Below are positions 32,836-41,452 of a DNA stretch of 41,544 bases, in pieces. Source of the DNA: Lachnospiraceae bacterium (GTDB lineage Bacteria; Bacillota; Clostridia; Lachnospirales; Lachnospiraceae); assembly GCA_029338875.1 (NCBI GenBank), contig JAQYBF010000098.1, forward strand, positions 1 through 41,544. Reading direction: 5' to 3'. Below the pieces are notes generated by a model. It saw only the letters and a program-made list of their open reading frames with translations. It was not told where the DNA came from and ran no database searches. How positions within the stretch are numbered: the first letter of the stretch is position 1; each line of letters opens with the position of its first letter. The position numbers were made by a program, and so were the translations under genes.

Positions 32836-34173
32836 TTAACATTCAGGATTTACTGTAGAGACTCTCGTTTCAAACCATTCATATACTTCTTTTGCGAAAT
32901 TCCAGTTCTGCACACATACCAGAAATCTGCTGTCTTTATAAGGTGTCAAAACCATTCTCCCATTCCCGGCAAGGTAAAGAACATATCCATTCGGAAGCGG
33001 CTGTACCTCTTCGTTCAGGAGAAAAAGGTTCTTCCCTATTCTGGACATGATGGAATTCCGAAGGATTGACATATGCTCCTTCCGGATTTTCATGTTCACA
33101 CCGCTCTCCGTTATTCTTTGCCCATCAAAGAAACGATTCAGTCTCTCCATGCTCGAGAATTCAATGATGTCCAACGACCGCAGCATTGCTCCATAGGCAA
33201 GTCCATCTTCAGAATCGAAGTATATTTTATTCTGTTCCATTGTTGTACTGAGCCAGACACAGGGCGTTTCAGACAGCAGAAAAATCTTACCTGATACCTT
33301 ATTCCGCCTTTGATCCTGATGACCGGCCTCATCCATTACCGCTGCAGTCATATGCTGGTAAAGCTCGGCCATATTCCGGTTCAGCGTGACGACTGGCTTT
33401 GCATTCCGAATCAAATGATCAAAGTGCTTCGTGTACTCCCTGATTAGAACCTGATCCTGTACACAAATGCAGTTCATCCCTGTATGATCAAACATCACCA
33501 TGGCATCTTCATCTATCATATAGAAGGGGTAAGGCGTTCCCTCTGCATGGAAAATCACATTGTCTGACATCCAGGCATTGACGCAGAAATCCGGATTTCT
33601 CTCTAGGAGCTTTAAGTACCCGGCGAATCCCCTGATCATTGGATCCGCATCCGAATTTCCATCCCAGTCAATCAACATCTGCTCTACGCAAACATTGCTG
33701 CCCTTATGAGTATTTTCCTCCAGAACTTTCTCCAGGCCCAGCGAAAAGAACAACTCGGTAGGCAGCAGAAGTCTGATCTTAATCTGTCCGTTTCTCTGTA
33801 ATGCATGACGAATCAGAGCTTCAATTTTCTCCGGGCACTTTGCCTCTATGCTATTCTCTTCTCCATCTTTATCCTCTACTGACAGCATACGAAGAAAAGT
33901 ACGCACTTTTTCATACTTTGCAAATTTGTCCTCCCCAATACGCTCCCGTTCATATTGTCTTAATAAAAGAAGCCTGTTTGTCGCATCAGGCTGCAGGGCA
34001 TCCAGAATCTTCAGGAACTGAGCCGGTGTTGCCATTCGCCTGTTTCCCAGAATCTGGTAAAAAGTTGATCTGTCTATTCCCGTCTTCCTAATTACATCAT
34101 TTTTTGAAATCTCTGCTGACTCAATTTCTGCAGAAAGCATATCTGCAATACGCAAAACTGACACCCCCGTCAC
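32836..34173 (-). CDS. XRE-type regulator with a large C-terminal domain, divergent from flagellin
   Basis: The 445-residue protein has a helix-turn-helix at about 20-60 (EISKNDVIRKTGIDRSTFYQILGNRR, then ATPAQFLKILDAL) resembling XRE/Cro regulators. About 380 further residues hold no motif I recognise. The base composition is more AT-rich than that of the flanking core genes. The frame opens with GTG at 34173 without a ribosome site; a TTG at 34155 after GGGGGTG, or the ATG at 34140, may be the actual start. The gene is divergent from the giant flagellin and they share 291 bp with two GTGGC inverted modules, so it may control both. Ligand and targets are unknown. Confidence 0.7.
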   Translation of the reverse strand: MTGVSVLRIADMLSAEIESAEISKNDVIRKTGIDRSTFYQILGNRRMATPAQFLKILDALQPDATNRLLLLRQYERERIGEDKFAKYEKVRTFLRMLSVEDKDGEENSIEAKCPEKIEALIRHALQRNGQIKIRLLLPTELFFSLGLEKVLEENTHKGSNVCVEQMLIDWDGNSDADPMIRGFAGYLKLLERNPDFCVNAWMSDNVIFHAEGTPYPFYMIDEDAMVMFDHTGMNCICVQDQVLIREYTKHFDHLIRNAKPVVTLNRNMAELYQHMTAAVMDEAGHQDQRRNKVSGKIFLLSETPCVWLSTTMEQNKIYFDSEDGLAYGAMLRSLDIIEFSSMERLNRFFDGQRITESGVNMKIRKEHMSILRNSIMSRIGKNLFLLNEEVQPLPNGYVLYLAGNGRMVLTPYKDSRFLVCVQNWNFAKEVYEWFETRVSTVNPEC

Positions 34174-34228
34174 AAATTATTTTGGCCATACAATCCTGAG
34201 TATAAAGGAAGTTTTTCATGCTCGTCAG

Positions 34229-34316
34229 GAGTGGCGTTTTAAAATCATTATTTGCCACTTTATTGTAAAAAACGTCATAGAAAGGTGGTGGCATAAGGCA
34301 TATATAAACGCCACTC
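34229..34316. promoter_or_regulatory. Two inverted GTGGC modules between the regulator and flagellin
   Basis: Four copies of GTGGCR occur as two inverted pairs: GTGGCG (34231-34236) with TGCCAC (34253-34258), 16 bp between, and GTGGCA (34288-34293) with CGCCAC (34309-34314), 15 bp between. The outermost pair extends to a perfect 11-bp inverted repeat, GAGTGGCGTTT with AAACGCCACTC. Half-sites within a module are about two helical turns apart, as expected for a dimeric DNA-binding protein. The remaining 148 bp to the flagellin hold a CCCG/CGGG hairpin and the AAAAAAGGAG ribosome site; no clear sigma-28 promoter was found. Confidence 0.65.
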
Positions 34317-34464
34317 TTCTCAAAAATGATTGTCTTGTCATAATAAAATATAGTACTTCAGAAATTCCCTGTTTAGAATTCAAAATCCATTCATCCCGCC
34401 GCAATCTGACGGGCTTATTTTGATTTCAATTCCCTGACGGCGCAGAAAAAAGGAGAAGCAGACA

Positions 34465-37400
34465 ATGATATACAGTATAAGAGATTCTTCCAATTTTGCT
34501 TTGATGCATAGTGATATCAACAGCAGCAAATTGAAAAAGGATCTTGAAAAACTATCCTCTGGCAATCGGATTAATCGCAGTGCTGACGACGCATCAGGGC
34601 TCGCCATCTCAGAACAAATGCGTTCCCGAATCAGAGGACTCGAACAAGGCAGCCAAAATGAAAAAGATGGTATCGGCTTTGTTCAGGTTGGCGATGGTGC
34701 GCTGACAGAAGTACACAGCATGCTTCAGCGCATGAAGAAGCTGAGTATACAGACAGCCAATGGAACCTACGATGACAATGCTCGCGATGCGATTGACAAG
34801 GAAATCCAATCATTAAAAAAGGAAATCAATCGGATTGGCGACACTACTGCGTACGACAGTGTCCATGTATTCGACAACGATGACCCCGAGCTCAGCGTGG
34901 AAGGGCGTCTCACAGATGTGCAATTATTTAACGGCGGCTACGATCAGGCCACAGGAAAAATGACCTGGGGCGGCATCACAGTAAGAGATGAGCGTTTTTC
35001 CTTCGACAGGCCTCCCTTTATTCAGAAAGTAGCGGAAAAGGATGCCGATGGGAATGATGTCAAAAATCCGGATGGAACAACCAAATATCTCACGAACGCG
35101 GATGGCACTTTTCAAACAGAACCCGTCATGGTACGTGTGGAAAATGGAAAACAGGTCTTTATCGGCGGTGACTATGACTTTAATTTGAATGGAACGAATC
35201 TTCATTTTCATTGTGAAGACGGAGCGGAGGTTCCGGAAGTTACTCGTACCGTCTCCCTAACTGCAAATGCTTCCGGCGTAAATATTGATGGCCAGCAGAT
35301 TCCCTGGAGCAATGTGAAAGACGATGACGGATTTCCCTGCACCGGCAGCAATATTCATCCCGGTATGTGGACTCTGTCATATGCCGGAGCAACTGCTACG
35401 ATCTATGTTCCGGAAGGGACAGACACTCAGCAGGAGATGATCGACCGCATCAATGATATGCATACAACCGGTAAGGAAACCTATACCTGGAAGACCACAT
35501 TGGATAGTGTGCAGGCAGAAGCTGCAATCAAGACTGAAGTTCCTACAATTCCTGTCGTCTTATCGAATACACTGGTACAGAAAATGAAACAGGGGGCTCT
35601 ATATTCTCTGATTGTCGACCGAAAAGGAATTGCTCTTCGCGACAAGGCCAGCGGCAAAGAGATCAATAACTCCAGAAAATCCTGGAAAGATCTGGGCGTA
35701 GATAATCCGGATGAGGATCTGCAAAGCTATATCAATCCACCTGCTAAAGGTGCAAAAGGGAATGATATCTGGGATTCAGGAAACCACATTCCTGCCGGAA
35801 ACTCCTATACCTATTCCTATACAGACCCGGATAATGCGGATTCCTCCCTTAGTTTCACGTTAAAATTATCTGATGTCACCAGTGTAGACTCTGTCATTAA
35901 TGGACTTAATGGCATAGACATCACCCTTGACAATTCCCATGCGTCCTATAAGATGACCAGCAGCTGCACAGATGCAAATGTTGCCGTTTTCACCAGCTAT
36001 GCAAAACTGAATCCGACTCTTGAGGATGAGTTGAATCTTGGCCGTGATTTCAATGTAAAAACTGGGAGTTATGATCGAGAGGGAGTGATGACTACTGATT
36101 CGGATCCGACAACAACAACAGATTTAGAGGACATGACTATTAAATTTAATACGAATGCCAATACTACAGGCTCCGGCATCACTTTCACAAGTGAAAAGGG
36201 CAATTCTCTAGGTGAACTCACCCTTGATGTCAGCAGTAAGCTTCAAAATTTCTGGCAAAATCTAAAAACAGCTGTAGCAAATTCTGCTATTGCCGGCAAC
36301 ACTCCGGTGCTTGAAAAGGATCTGAAAGACGTTCTCGGTGCTAATAAAATCACCACGGATGGCTACTTCTCAGAAGATCTGAAGCTAAGTGATATAAAAG
36401 ACAAAAAGATGACAACAAGCCGCGACATAGATTTTAATAATCAAAATTCTGATAAAGATTCTCTCTTTTCAGCACACATTGATTTCAGCGGGCTGAAAAA
36501 TGTAAACCAGCTAATTGGCACCGGGTTTGATTCCACCTGTTCTACCTGTGACAATCACTACAGCATACCATTTACTGACGGTTCCGGAACAGGTTATAAT
36601 ACGGATCCCAAAAACGGATACAAATACAAACTGGAAAATGACAATAATAGCAACTATTCCCTGAGCATTGATATAAACTCTTTGGCCAAACAAATGGTAC
36701 TGCCATCCAATTTAGCTTCCGCCATTGTCTCCATTATCAATACCAGTGGATTTGACTTTCATTATCAACAGTACGCAGCAGATGGCACAAAACTGTATGT
36801 GATGGACAATCGTCAGTTTCTAAGCGAGGAGTATCGCCAGAATTCGACATTTTATACTCGACCATATACACTTGGAAGTAATCAGGAATTTAATGTAAAC
36901 TTTGATCATACAAACACAAACGGAACAGATAACATCAATCTGCAATACCGCTATAACTTCAATGATTTACTAAACATCGTTCATGCGCAAATGACTGCAG
37001 AGAATACGCCGACCGGAAACGATACCCTGTATGTTCAGAAAACAGATGCTTCCAATAACATCTATTACAGTCAGGCAACGACAGCAGAGCTCTCAGACAG
37101 TAATGTGCAGAAGTATAAAATTACCTACACCTATGATTTGGAAGATAGCGGCTCCACAACAACAGACGAAAATGCAGCTCTGCAGGCCGCAGTCAAAAAA
37201 CGGATCAAGGGTGCCTTAGACGCTTCCACTATACATCTGACCTCTGAGGGTTGGACCACAGCAACTATGGGAACCATCTCAGAGAATCCAAACGAAGCAC
37301 TTCGTCCGGTATTTGACAACAATATTATTCTGGAAAATGATGATAATTATATTCAGATCCAGCACAGTAACTTTGTCGGTGATTCCACAAAAATACCGCG

Positions 37401-37743
37401 TTTTCAGATGAATACGGCATCTCTCGGTATCTACACAACCAAGACTGACACTCAGGAAGATGCTCAACTGGCTGTAAAACAATTAGATAGAGCTATCGAC
37501 CGGGTATCCTCCAAGCGTGCTGTCTGGGGAGCCACACAAAATCGTCTGGAGCATTCCATGAACAGCAATGGCGTTTCTACTGAAAATGTAACTAGTGCTC
37601 TATCGAGAATCCGCGACATGGATATGGCTATCGGTACTGCAGAGCTGGCTAAAGACCAGATTCTTTCACAGGCATCCATGGCAATGCTTGCACAGGTGAA
37701 CCAAAGCAAAACAAACGCCATTGAACTTCTGCTTCGTCAGTAA
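34465..37743 (+). CDS. Giant flagellin (1092 aa) with a long central insertion and five cysteines
   Basis: The N-terminal D0/D1 part (about 1-140) contains KLSSGNRINRSADDASGLAI and LQRMKKLSIQTANG. The C-terminal D1/D0 part (about 990-1092) contains RISRIRD-like SALSRIRDMDMA and ends ASMAMLAQVNQSKTNAIELLL. Between them lie about 850 residues, rich in Asp, Asn, Thr and Ser, where ordinary flagellins have 100-300. Five cysteines lie in this surface region (250, 292, 501, 692, 695), the last two as CSTC. No HExxH protease motif was found. The gene is clearly more AT-rich than its neighbours, and no other flagellar gene is in the window. It has AAAAAAGGAG before the ATG and a terminator after it. 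Confidence 0.92.
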   Translation: MIYSIRDSSNFALMHSDINSSKLKKDLEKLSSGNRINRSADDASGLAISEQMRSRIRGLEQGSQNEKDGIGFVQVGDGALTEVHSMLQRMKKLSIQTANGTYDDNARDAIDKEIQSLKKEINRIGDTTAYDSVHVFDNDDPELSVEGRLTDVQLFNGGYDQATGKMTWGGITVRDERFSFDRPPFIQKVAEKDADGNDVKNPDGTTKYLTNADGTFQTEPVMVRVENGKQVFIGGDYDFNLNGTNLHFHCEDGAEVPEVTRTVSLTANASGVNIDGQQIPWSNVKDDDGFPCTGSNIHPGMWTLSYAGATATIYVPEGTDTQQEMIDRINDMHTTGKETYTWKTTLDSVQAEAAIKTEVPTIPVVLSNTLVQKMKQGALYSLIVDRKGIALRDKASGKEINNSRKSWKDLGVDNPDEDLQSYINPPAKGAKGNDIWDSGNHIPAGNSYTYSYTDPDNADSSLSFTLKLSDVTSVDSVINGLNGIDITLDNSHASYKMTSSCTDANVAVFTSYAKLNPTLEDELNLGRDFNVKTGSYDREGVMTTDSDPTTTTDLEDMTIKFNTNANTTGSGITFTSEKGNSLGELTLDVSSKLQNFWQNLKTAVANSAIAGNTPVLEKDLKDVLGANKITTDGYFSEDLKLSDIKDKKMTTSRDIDFNNQNSDKDSLFSAHIDFSGLKNVNQLIGTGFDSTCSTCDNHYSIPFTDGSGTGYNTDPKNGYKYKLENDNNSNYSLSIDINSLAKQMVLPSNLASAIVSIINTSGFDFHYQQYAADGTKLYVMDNRQFLSEEYRQNSTFYTRPYTLGSNQEFNVNFDHTNTNGTDNINLQYRYNFNDLLNIVHAQMTAENTPTGNDTLYVQKTDASNNIYYSQATTAELSDSNVQKYKITYTYDLEDSGSTTTDENAALQAAVKKRIKGALDASTIHLTSEGWTTATMGTISENPNEALRPVFDNNIILENDDNYIQIQHSNFVGDSTKIPRFQMNTASLGIYTTKTDTQEDAQLAVKQLDRAIDRVSSKRAVWGATQNRLEHSMNSNGVSTENVTSALSRIRDMDMAIGTAELAKDQILSQASMAMLAQVNQSKTNAIELLLRQ

Positions 37744-37778
37744 TACAGGCTACTAATTCAACCATACAAGGTTATTTC

Positions 37779-37836
37779 ATACGGGAATCTTCTTTCCTAT
37801 CACTCAGGCAGGGAGATTTCCGTATTTTTATTTTGG
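37779..37836 (+). terminator. Terminator of the flagellin gene
   Basis: ATACGG-GAATCT-TC (37779-37792) pairs with GAGATTTCCGTAT (37813-37825), one pair being G-U on plus, followed by TTTTTATTTTG. A second perfect 9-bp pair, GTAAAAAGC with GCTTTTTAC, follows within 65 bp and may be a back-up. Confidence 0.75.
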
Positions 37837-37912
37837 GATGAACGTCCGGTAAAAAGCAGCCATTGCAAAGCTTTCCGGCTTTTTACTATATTGTCGAGCG
37901 GATGAGAATGGA

Positions 37913-38491
37913 TGGAGGCTGAAGGAGCACGGGGTCGAGTGCTATTTTGAAAAAGAGGGGATCCGGACCTTCGACGGGACGGGCGAGCTCTTTTTGACCA
38001 TCATGTCCTCCATTGCCCAGGAAGAAGCGCGTACGATCTCCGAGAACTGCACCTGGGGCCAGAGGAAGCGGCTGAATGAAGGAAAGGTCACCATCCCCTT
38101 TTCTTCCTTTCTGGGCTATCGGCGGGGACCGAAGGGTGAGATCCTTGTGGATCCGAAGGAGGCGGCCATCGTCTGGCGGATCTATCATGAATTCCTGGCC
38201 GGGAAGTCCTGCTACAGGATTGCGAAGGACCTGACAGGGGATGGCATCCTGACCCCCATGGGATGGAAAATATGGAGCCAGGAGACCATCCGCCATATCC
38301 TTAGGAACGAGAAATACAAAGGTGATGCCCTCTTACAGAAGACCTTTACTGTGGATTATCTGACGAAGGAGAGGAAGACGAACGAGGGCGAGCTCCCTCA
38401 GATCTATGTCGAAGGGAGCCATGAAGCGATCATCTCGGCTGAGACCTTCGAGAGGGCCCAGGAAGAGTTCAAAAGGAGAAGTAGAAATTGA
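37913..38491 (+). pseudogene. Large serine recombinase fragment
   Basis: Translation from 37913 gives WRLKEHGVECYFEKEG, then ELFLTIMSSIAQEEARTISE, TWGQRKRLNEGKV and NEKYKGDALLQKTFTVDYL. This is the middle of a large serine recombinase of the type found on Firmicutes mobile elements: the end of the resolvase domain and the recombinase domain. The N-terminal part with the catalytic serine, and the C-terminal zinc-ribbon and coiled-coil part, are missing. The frame ends with TGA right after EEFKRRSRN. GC content is higher than in the preceding flagellin. It is a dead relic showing that an integrating element was once here; attachment sites were not found. Confidence 0.88.
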
Positions 38492-38540
38492 TAGAGTCTG
38501 CAATTCCCATAATTTATTAAAACAACTTCGTGAAATAATA

Positions 38541-38626
38541 GATTCATCTCCATTTATCTGTGCAAAAAGTGGAAGCATCTCCATTTTTTTACACGAAAAA
38601 GTGGAAGCATCTCCATTTTTTCGCAA
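38541..38626. repeat. Three tandem 31-32 bp repeats after the recombinase relic
   Basis: CATCTCCATTT recurs at 38545, 38576 and 38608. Units two and three share AAAAAGTGGAAGCATCTCCA followed by a run of T. Only three units, without uniform spacers, so this is not CRISPR. The 420-bp gap to jetD also holds a duplicated TGCCCTCCG (around 38812 and 38834) and no further gene that I can support. Confidence 0.75.
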
Positions 38627-38911
38627 ATCCGCATGATCCGTGCTATCACGCAAGAGAAATCAACAGTCCTCGAATCAGCCTCTATGATGACTTACAGATC
38701 ACGCAATCCGGATCTCGGAATTGAATTTCGGGGCATCCGATGGCCTGATTTCTATCCCGCTCTATGCAGTCTTCTGCATTTGACGGAATTGAAATATTTT
38801 AGATAGAGATGTGCCCTCCGTATATCGAATATCTGCCCTCCGAGAGTGACAAAAACCATGAAACTTAAGGAAAAATTATCCTTCCCCCTCCATCTATGCT
38901 AAGATATCTCC

Positions 38912-39901
38912 ATGAAGAAAATAACGCTTGAAGAGCTTTTGAAAGGCAAATCTTCTGCTTCCTACCGGGAGCAGTATGCATATGTGACCGGTCTTATGGA
39001 TAAGGGGAAGATCCTTCCGATGAAATCGGCCAAGAGTAACGGGAAGAGCCCGGCACTGCCCCTCCGCTTCTGGCTTGTGACGCCCGAGCGGGATGACAGC
39101 CGCTACCGAAACGAGCTGTCCTTCGACCTGGATCCCCGGATCTCGCCGGACTACTATCTCCGCCATATGGCAATCTACGAGAAGGACCGGCCCTTTGTCT
39201 TAAAACTGAGCGATTATCTCCGAAATCACAGCGAGGACCTCCGAACAGAAGTCTCTGAGAACGAACGAAGCTTCGCTATCTGGCAGGAGGAGAAGTTCCT
39301 CCAGAAGGGTTCCGGCTTTCGCATTTTGAAAAACTGCGGCATTGACCCGTCCGTCCTCTCCTTCTATCCGACCTCGGAACCCCTGGCCTATTATTCGGCG
39401 GACCGGATCCCCGGCCAGAATATCCTCATGATTGAAAATAAAGACACCTTCTTCTCTATGCGAAAGGCCCTTCTCGACGGGAAGAAAGAGATTTTCGGCA
39501 GGCCAATCGGCACATTGATTTACGGTGCCGGAAAGGGCATCTGGAAATCGCTCGATGATTTTGAGCTCTGTGTCGAACCCTATATGAGAGATCCGAAGAA
39601 TCACTATCTCTACTTCGGCGACTTGGATTATGAGGGTATCGGAATCTATGACAAGGTGAGAGAGATCTTCGGAAATGTAGACCGTAAGATCGCACCCTTT
39701 CACGAAGCCTATGAAAAAATGGTCGACAAGGCCGAAGTCATCGGCTTTGACAGGCTTCCGAAGACCAGAGAGCAGCAGAACCGAAGCATTGGGGATGAAT
39801 TCTTCTTTTGCTTTGATGAAAAGACCAGACGGCAAATGAGAGAAATCCTGGAAAAGGGGCTCTATATCCCGCAGGAGATCCTCAATATCCTGGACTTCTG
39901 A
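38912..39901 (+). CDS. jetD: Wadjet-type defence protein JetD (DUF2220, Toprim nuclease subunit)
   Basis: The 329-residue protein looks like JetD of the Wadjet system, the Toprim-fold subunit that cuts closed circular DNA once the SMC-like complex JetABC has measured it. The Toprim acidic residues are visible: Glu175 in ILMIENKDTF, and Asp237 and Asp239 in YFGDLDYEGIGIYD. The N-terminal about 120 residues match the JetD arm region (PERDDSRYRNELSFDLDPR). Base composition returns to that of the core. It is the first gene of the remnant, followed after 52 bp by a jetA-like gene. JetB and JetC are absent, so a working system is unlikely unless the rest lies elsewhere. Confidence 0.78.
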   Translation: MKKITLEELLKGKSSASYREQYAYVTGLMDKGKILPMKSAKSNGKSPALPLRFWLVTPERDDSRYRNELSFDLDPRISPDYYLRHMAIYEKDRPFVLKLSDYLRNHSEDLRTEVSENERSFAIWQEEKFLQKGSGFRILKNCGIDPSVLSFYPTSEPLAYYSADRIPGQNILMIENKDTFFSMRKALLDGKKEIFGRPIGTLIYGAGKGIWKSLDDFELCVEPYMRDPKNHYLYFGDLDYEGIGIYDKVREIFGNVDRKIAPFHEAYEKMVDKAEVIGFDRLPKTREQQNRSIGDEFFFCFDEKTRRQMREILEKGLYIPQEILNILDF

Positions 39902-39953
39902 ACCAACGCCGGTAGCAAAGATACCAACCACCAAATCTCACACGGGGGATTAC

Positions 39954-40443
39954 ATGCAATACGAATTTCTGGATCAATTCGCGCGAAGAATGAAATCTGT
40001 CGGCCGTTATGCGGTGCTTCTTCGCATGAGCATGAATAAACAGACCTGGAAGCAGTACGGCTTCGAGGAGAATGACGAGCAGATCAACCTGCTTTTTTCC
40101 GTCCTTCTCTATATCATGGAGCAGTCCTTAAAGGATGAAAATTGCACGGTTGACGACATCGCAGCCTTTCTCGACGATCTGAACACCTCTTATTTTCGAA
40201 AGCCAATCGGCTACGATGAGTGCAGGGCTCTCTCCGATTTCATCATCAATGTCATCCTGTCCAATGAAGGACAGAGCATGTCATTCTCGGGTTTTGATTT
40301 CGACCAGAGGCAGTACCAGGACATTCCGGTCAGCTTCGTCAATAACAAGGTCGTCTACACTGACGGCGATGTCCGGAGGACTTCCTACTATCTCACCGAG
40401 GACGGCTACAACCTGGTCCGAACGTTGGTGCCAGGCACCAACG
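39954..40443 (+). pseudogene. JetA-like (kleisin) gene of a Wadjet locus, 3'-truncated
   Basis: The frame starts at ATG 39954 after GGGGGATTAC. It encodes MQYEFLDQFARRMKSVGRY and NDEQINLLFSVLLYIMEQSL (winged-helix-like), then YDECRALSDFIINVILSNEG and RRTSYYLTEDGYNLVRTL. This resembles the N-terminal part of the Firmicutes JetA/MukF-type kleisin. After about 160 codons the sequence stops matching. From 40448 the DNA is the reverse complement of a GGDEF-protein gene, so the open frame to 40649 is a chimera without meaning. The rest of jetA, plus jetB and jetC, is missing at a junction marked by a 23-bp palindrome. Confidence 0.7.
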
Positions 40444-40444
40444 T
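40422..40444. repeat. 23-bp perfect palindrome at the jetA / GGDEF junction
   Basis: ACGTTGGTGCC and GGCACCAACGT are perfect 11-bp arms around a single A. The palindrome sits exactly where the jetA-like sequence stops and 3 bp before homology to the GGDEF gene starts (40448). Confidence 0.9.
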
Positions 40445-40447
40445 GTG

Positions 40448-41052
40448 TCGAAGAAATAGGAATTGGGCAGAAGGGTCAGAGGATCATAGACGCCCATGTC
40501 ATACTCAATGGCCCGGATCACATAAGCCGACTCCCCCTCCCAGGTGGTCGGCTGAATGCGGAGCGCCACCTCCCGGTCGGGCTTGGCGCTTTTCACGACA
40601 TACTCTTCCCTCTCGACCAGATCCTCGAGAGAGATGCCCAGATACTTGAAATGCTGGTTATAGGAAGTCCCCGGATTCAGAGGCCGGTTGTCGCCCCAGG
40701 TCTGTCGGAAGGCCCGGTTGCAAAGATAGACCTCACTCCCGTCGGCCGCCACAACCGAAAGCGCCTCATCGCTGTCATTGACGAATCGCGCCAGTTCCCT
40801 CTCATTCGTGGAATTCCGCATCTGCTTAGAGATCAGTATGCCTAAGAGAAGAGCCAGAACCAGGCCCGATATGATCTGAACCAGGAGGTCCACCGCCTTC
40901 AGTCCTCCGTTTCCCGTCAGGAGATGCACTACATCCTGCAGGATCATCAGGGAAATATAGACCGATAAGGTCAGAATCCCGGCAATCAGGCCGTAATGCT
41001 GCCTTTTGGCGCGAGATAAGGTCCCGCTCCGCCTCTCTGTATAGTCTGCCAT
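40448..41052 (-). pseudogene. 5' part of a second GGDEF/EAL-type gene (paralogue of 30469-32658)
   Basis: From ATG 41052 (after GGGAGGACTTTTC) about 200 codons match the intact gene at 30469-32658. Both have two membrane helices, and the PAS-like part is nearly identical (ELARFVNDSDEALSVVAADG and NRPLNPGTSYNQ), while the first 80 residues differ more. The match ends at residue 202 (LPNSYFFD), before the GGDEF core, at the junction with jetA. What remains could still make a short membrane PAS protein with about eight foreign residues at its end. The homology also extends about 170 bp upstream of the gene, so the promoter region was duplicated as well. Confidence 0.88.
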
Positions 41053-41331
41053 GAAAAGTCCTCCCTCATCTAGCAATATTCGATGATCTGTCCGAAACCA
41101 TAAAGAGTGAAACAGATGAAAATGATCTCGAAAGAATTCCCATACGTTACTTATCTTACTATAGATCGTTCGGGAATTGCATGAGATCCATGCGGTTTTC
41201 CGTACATTTCTACATGCATTCGAATATATTATCGGCTTTTTGAAAGAGAATTATTGATAAATGTGAACTTCCAAAGAAAAGTACCCTCAATGAGTAATTC
41301 GTCAATCGTGAGATGAAGAAAATGGCCAAAA

Positions 41332-41408
41332 ACCGGCGTTTGTAATCGAAAATGATTGCAAATAGCCGGCTTTTTTGTTATACTTTTTATAGGGTATAAA
41401 TACCCTAT
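41332..41408 (+). promoter_or_regulatory. Inverted repeat, plus-strand promoter and operator-like palindrome
   Basis: TTGCAA (41356-41361) and TATACT (41379-41384) are 17 bp apart on plus, with TG one base before the -10. The -35 lies inside an inverted repeat pairing CCGGC and TTTGTAATC with GATTGCAAA and GCCGG (41332-41370), which is followed by TTTTTTG and so could also act as a terminator. At the expected transcription start is ATAGGGTATAAATACCCTAT (41389-41408), a 9-2-9 dyad. No standard gene lies downstream on plus. The 450-bp gap from 41053 also holds the duplicated upstream region of the GGDEF paralogue (to about 41275). Confidence 0.5.
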
Positions 41409-41452
41409 TTATTTCTGAAAAATTTATTGAGGGTATGCTTCTTAACTTCCTG

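Noticed and set aside
34465-37743. Flagellinolysin-type protease domain in the giant flagellin
   Set aside because: No HExxH motif was found in the central region.
37886-38296. 136-codon open frame on minus, opposite the recombinase fragment
   Set aside because: The plus strand clearly encodes recombinase sequence; the antisense frame has no family match.
38541-38626. Possible CRISPR array
   Set aside because: Three units, no unique spacers, no cas genes.
39200-39934. 244-codon open frame on minus, opposite jetD
   Set aside because: Shadow of jetD, which has the recognisable Toprim motifs; the antisense product matches nothing.
40444-40649. C-terminal extension of the jetA-like frame
   Set aside because: From 40448 the DNA is the reverse complement of the GGDEF paralogue, so this part of the frame is meaningless.
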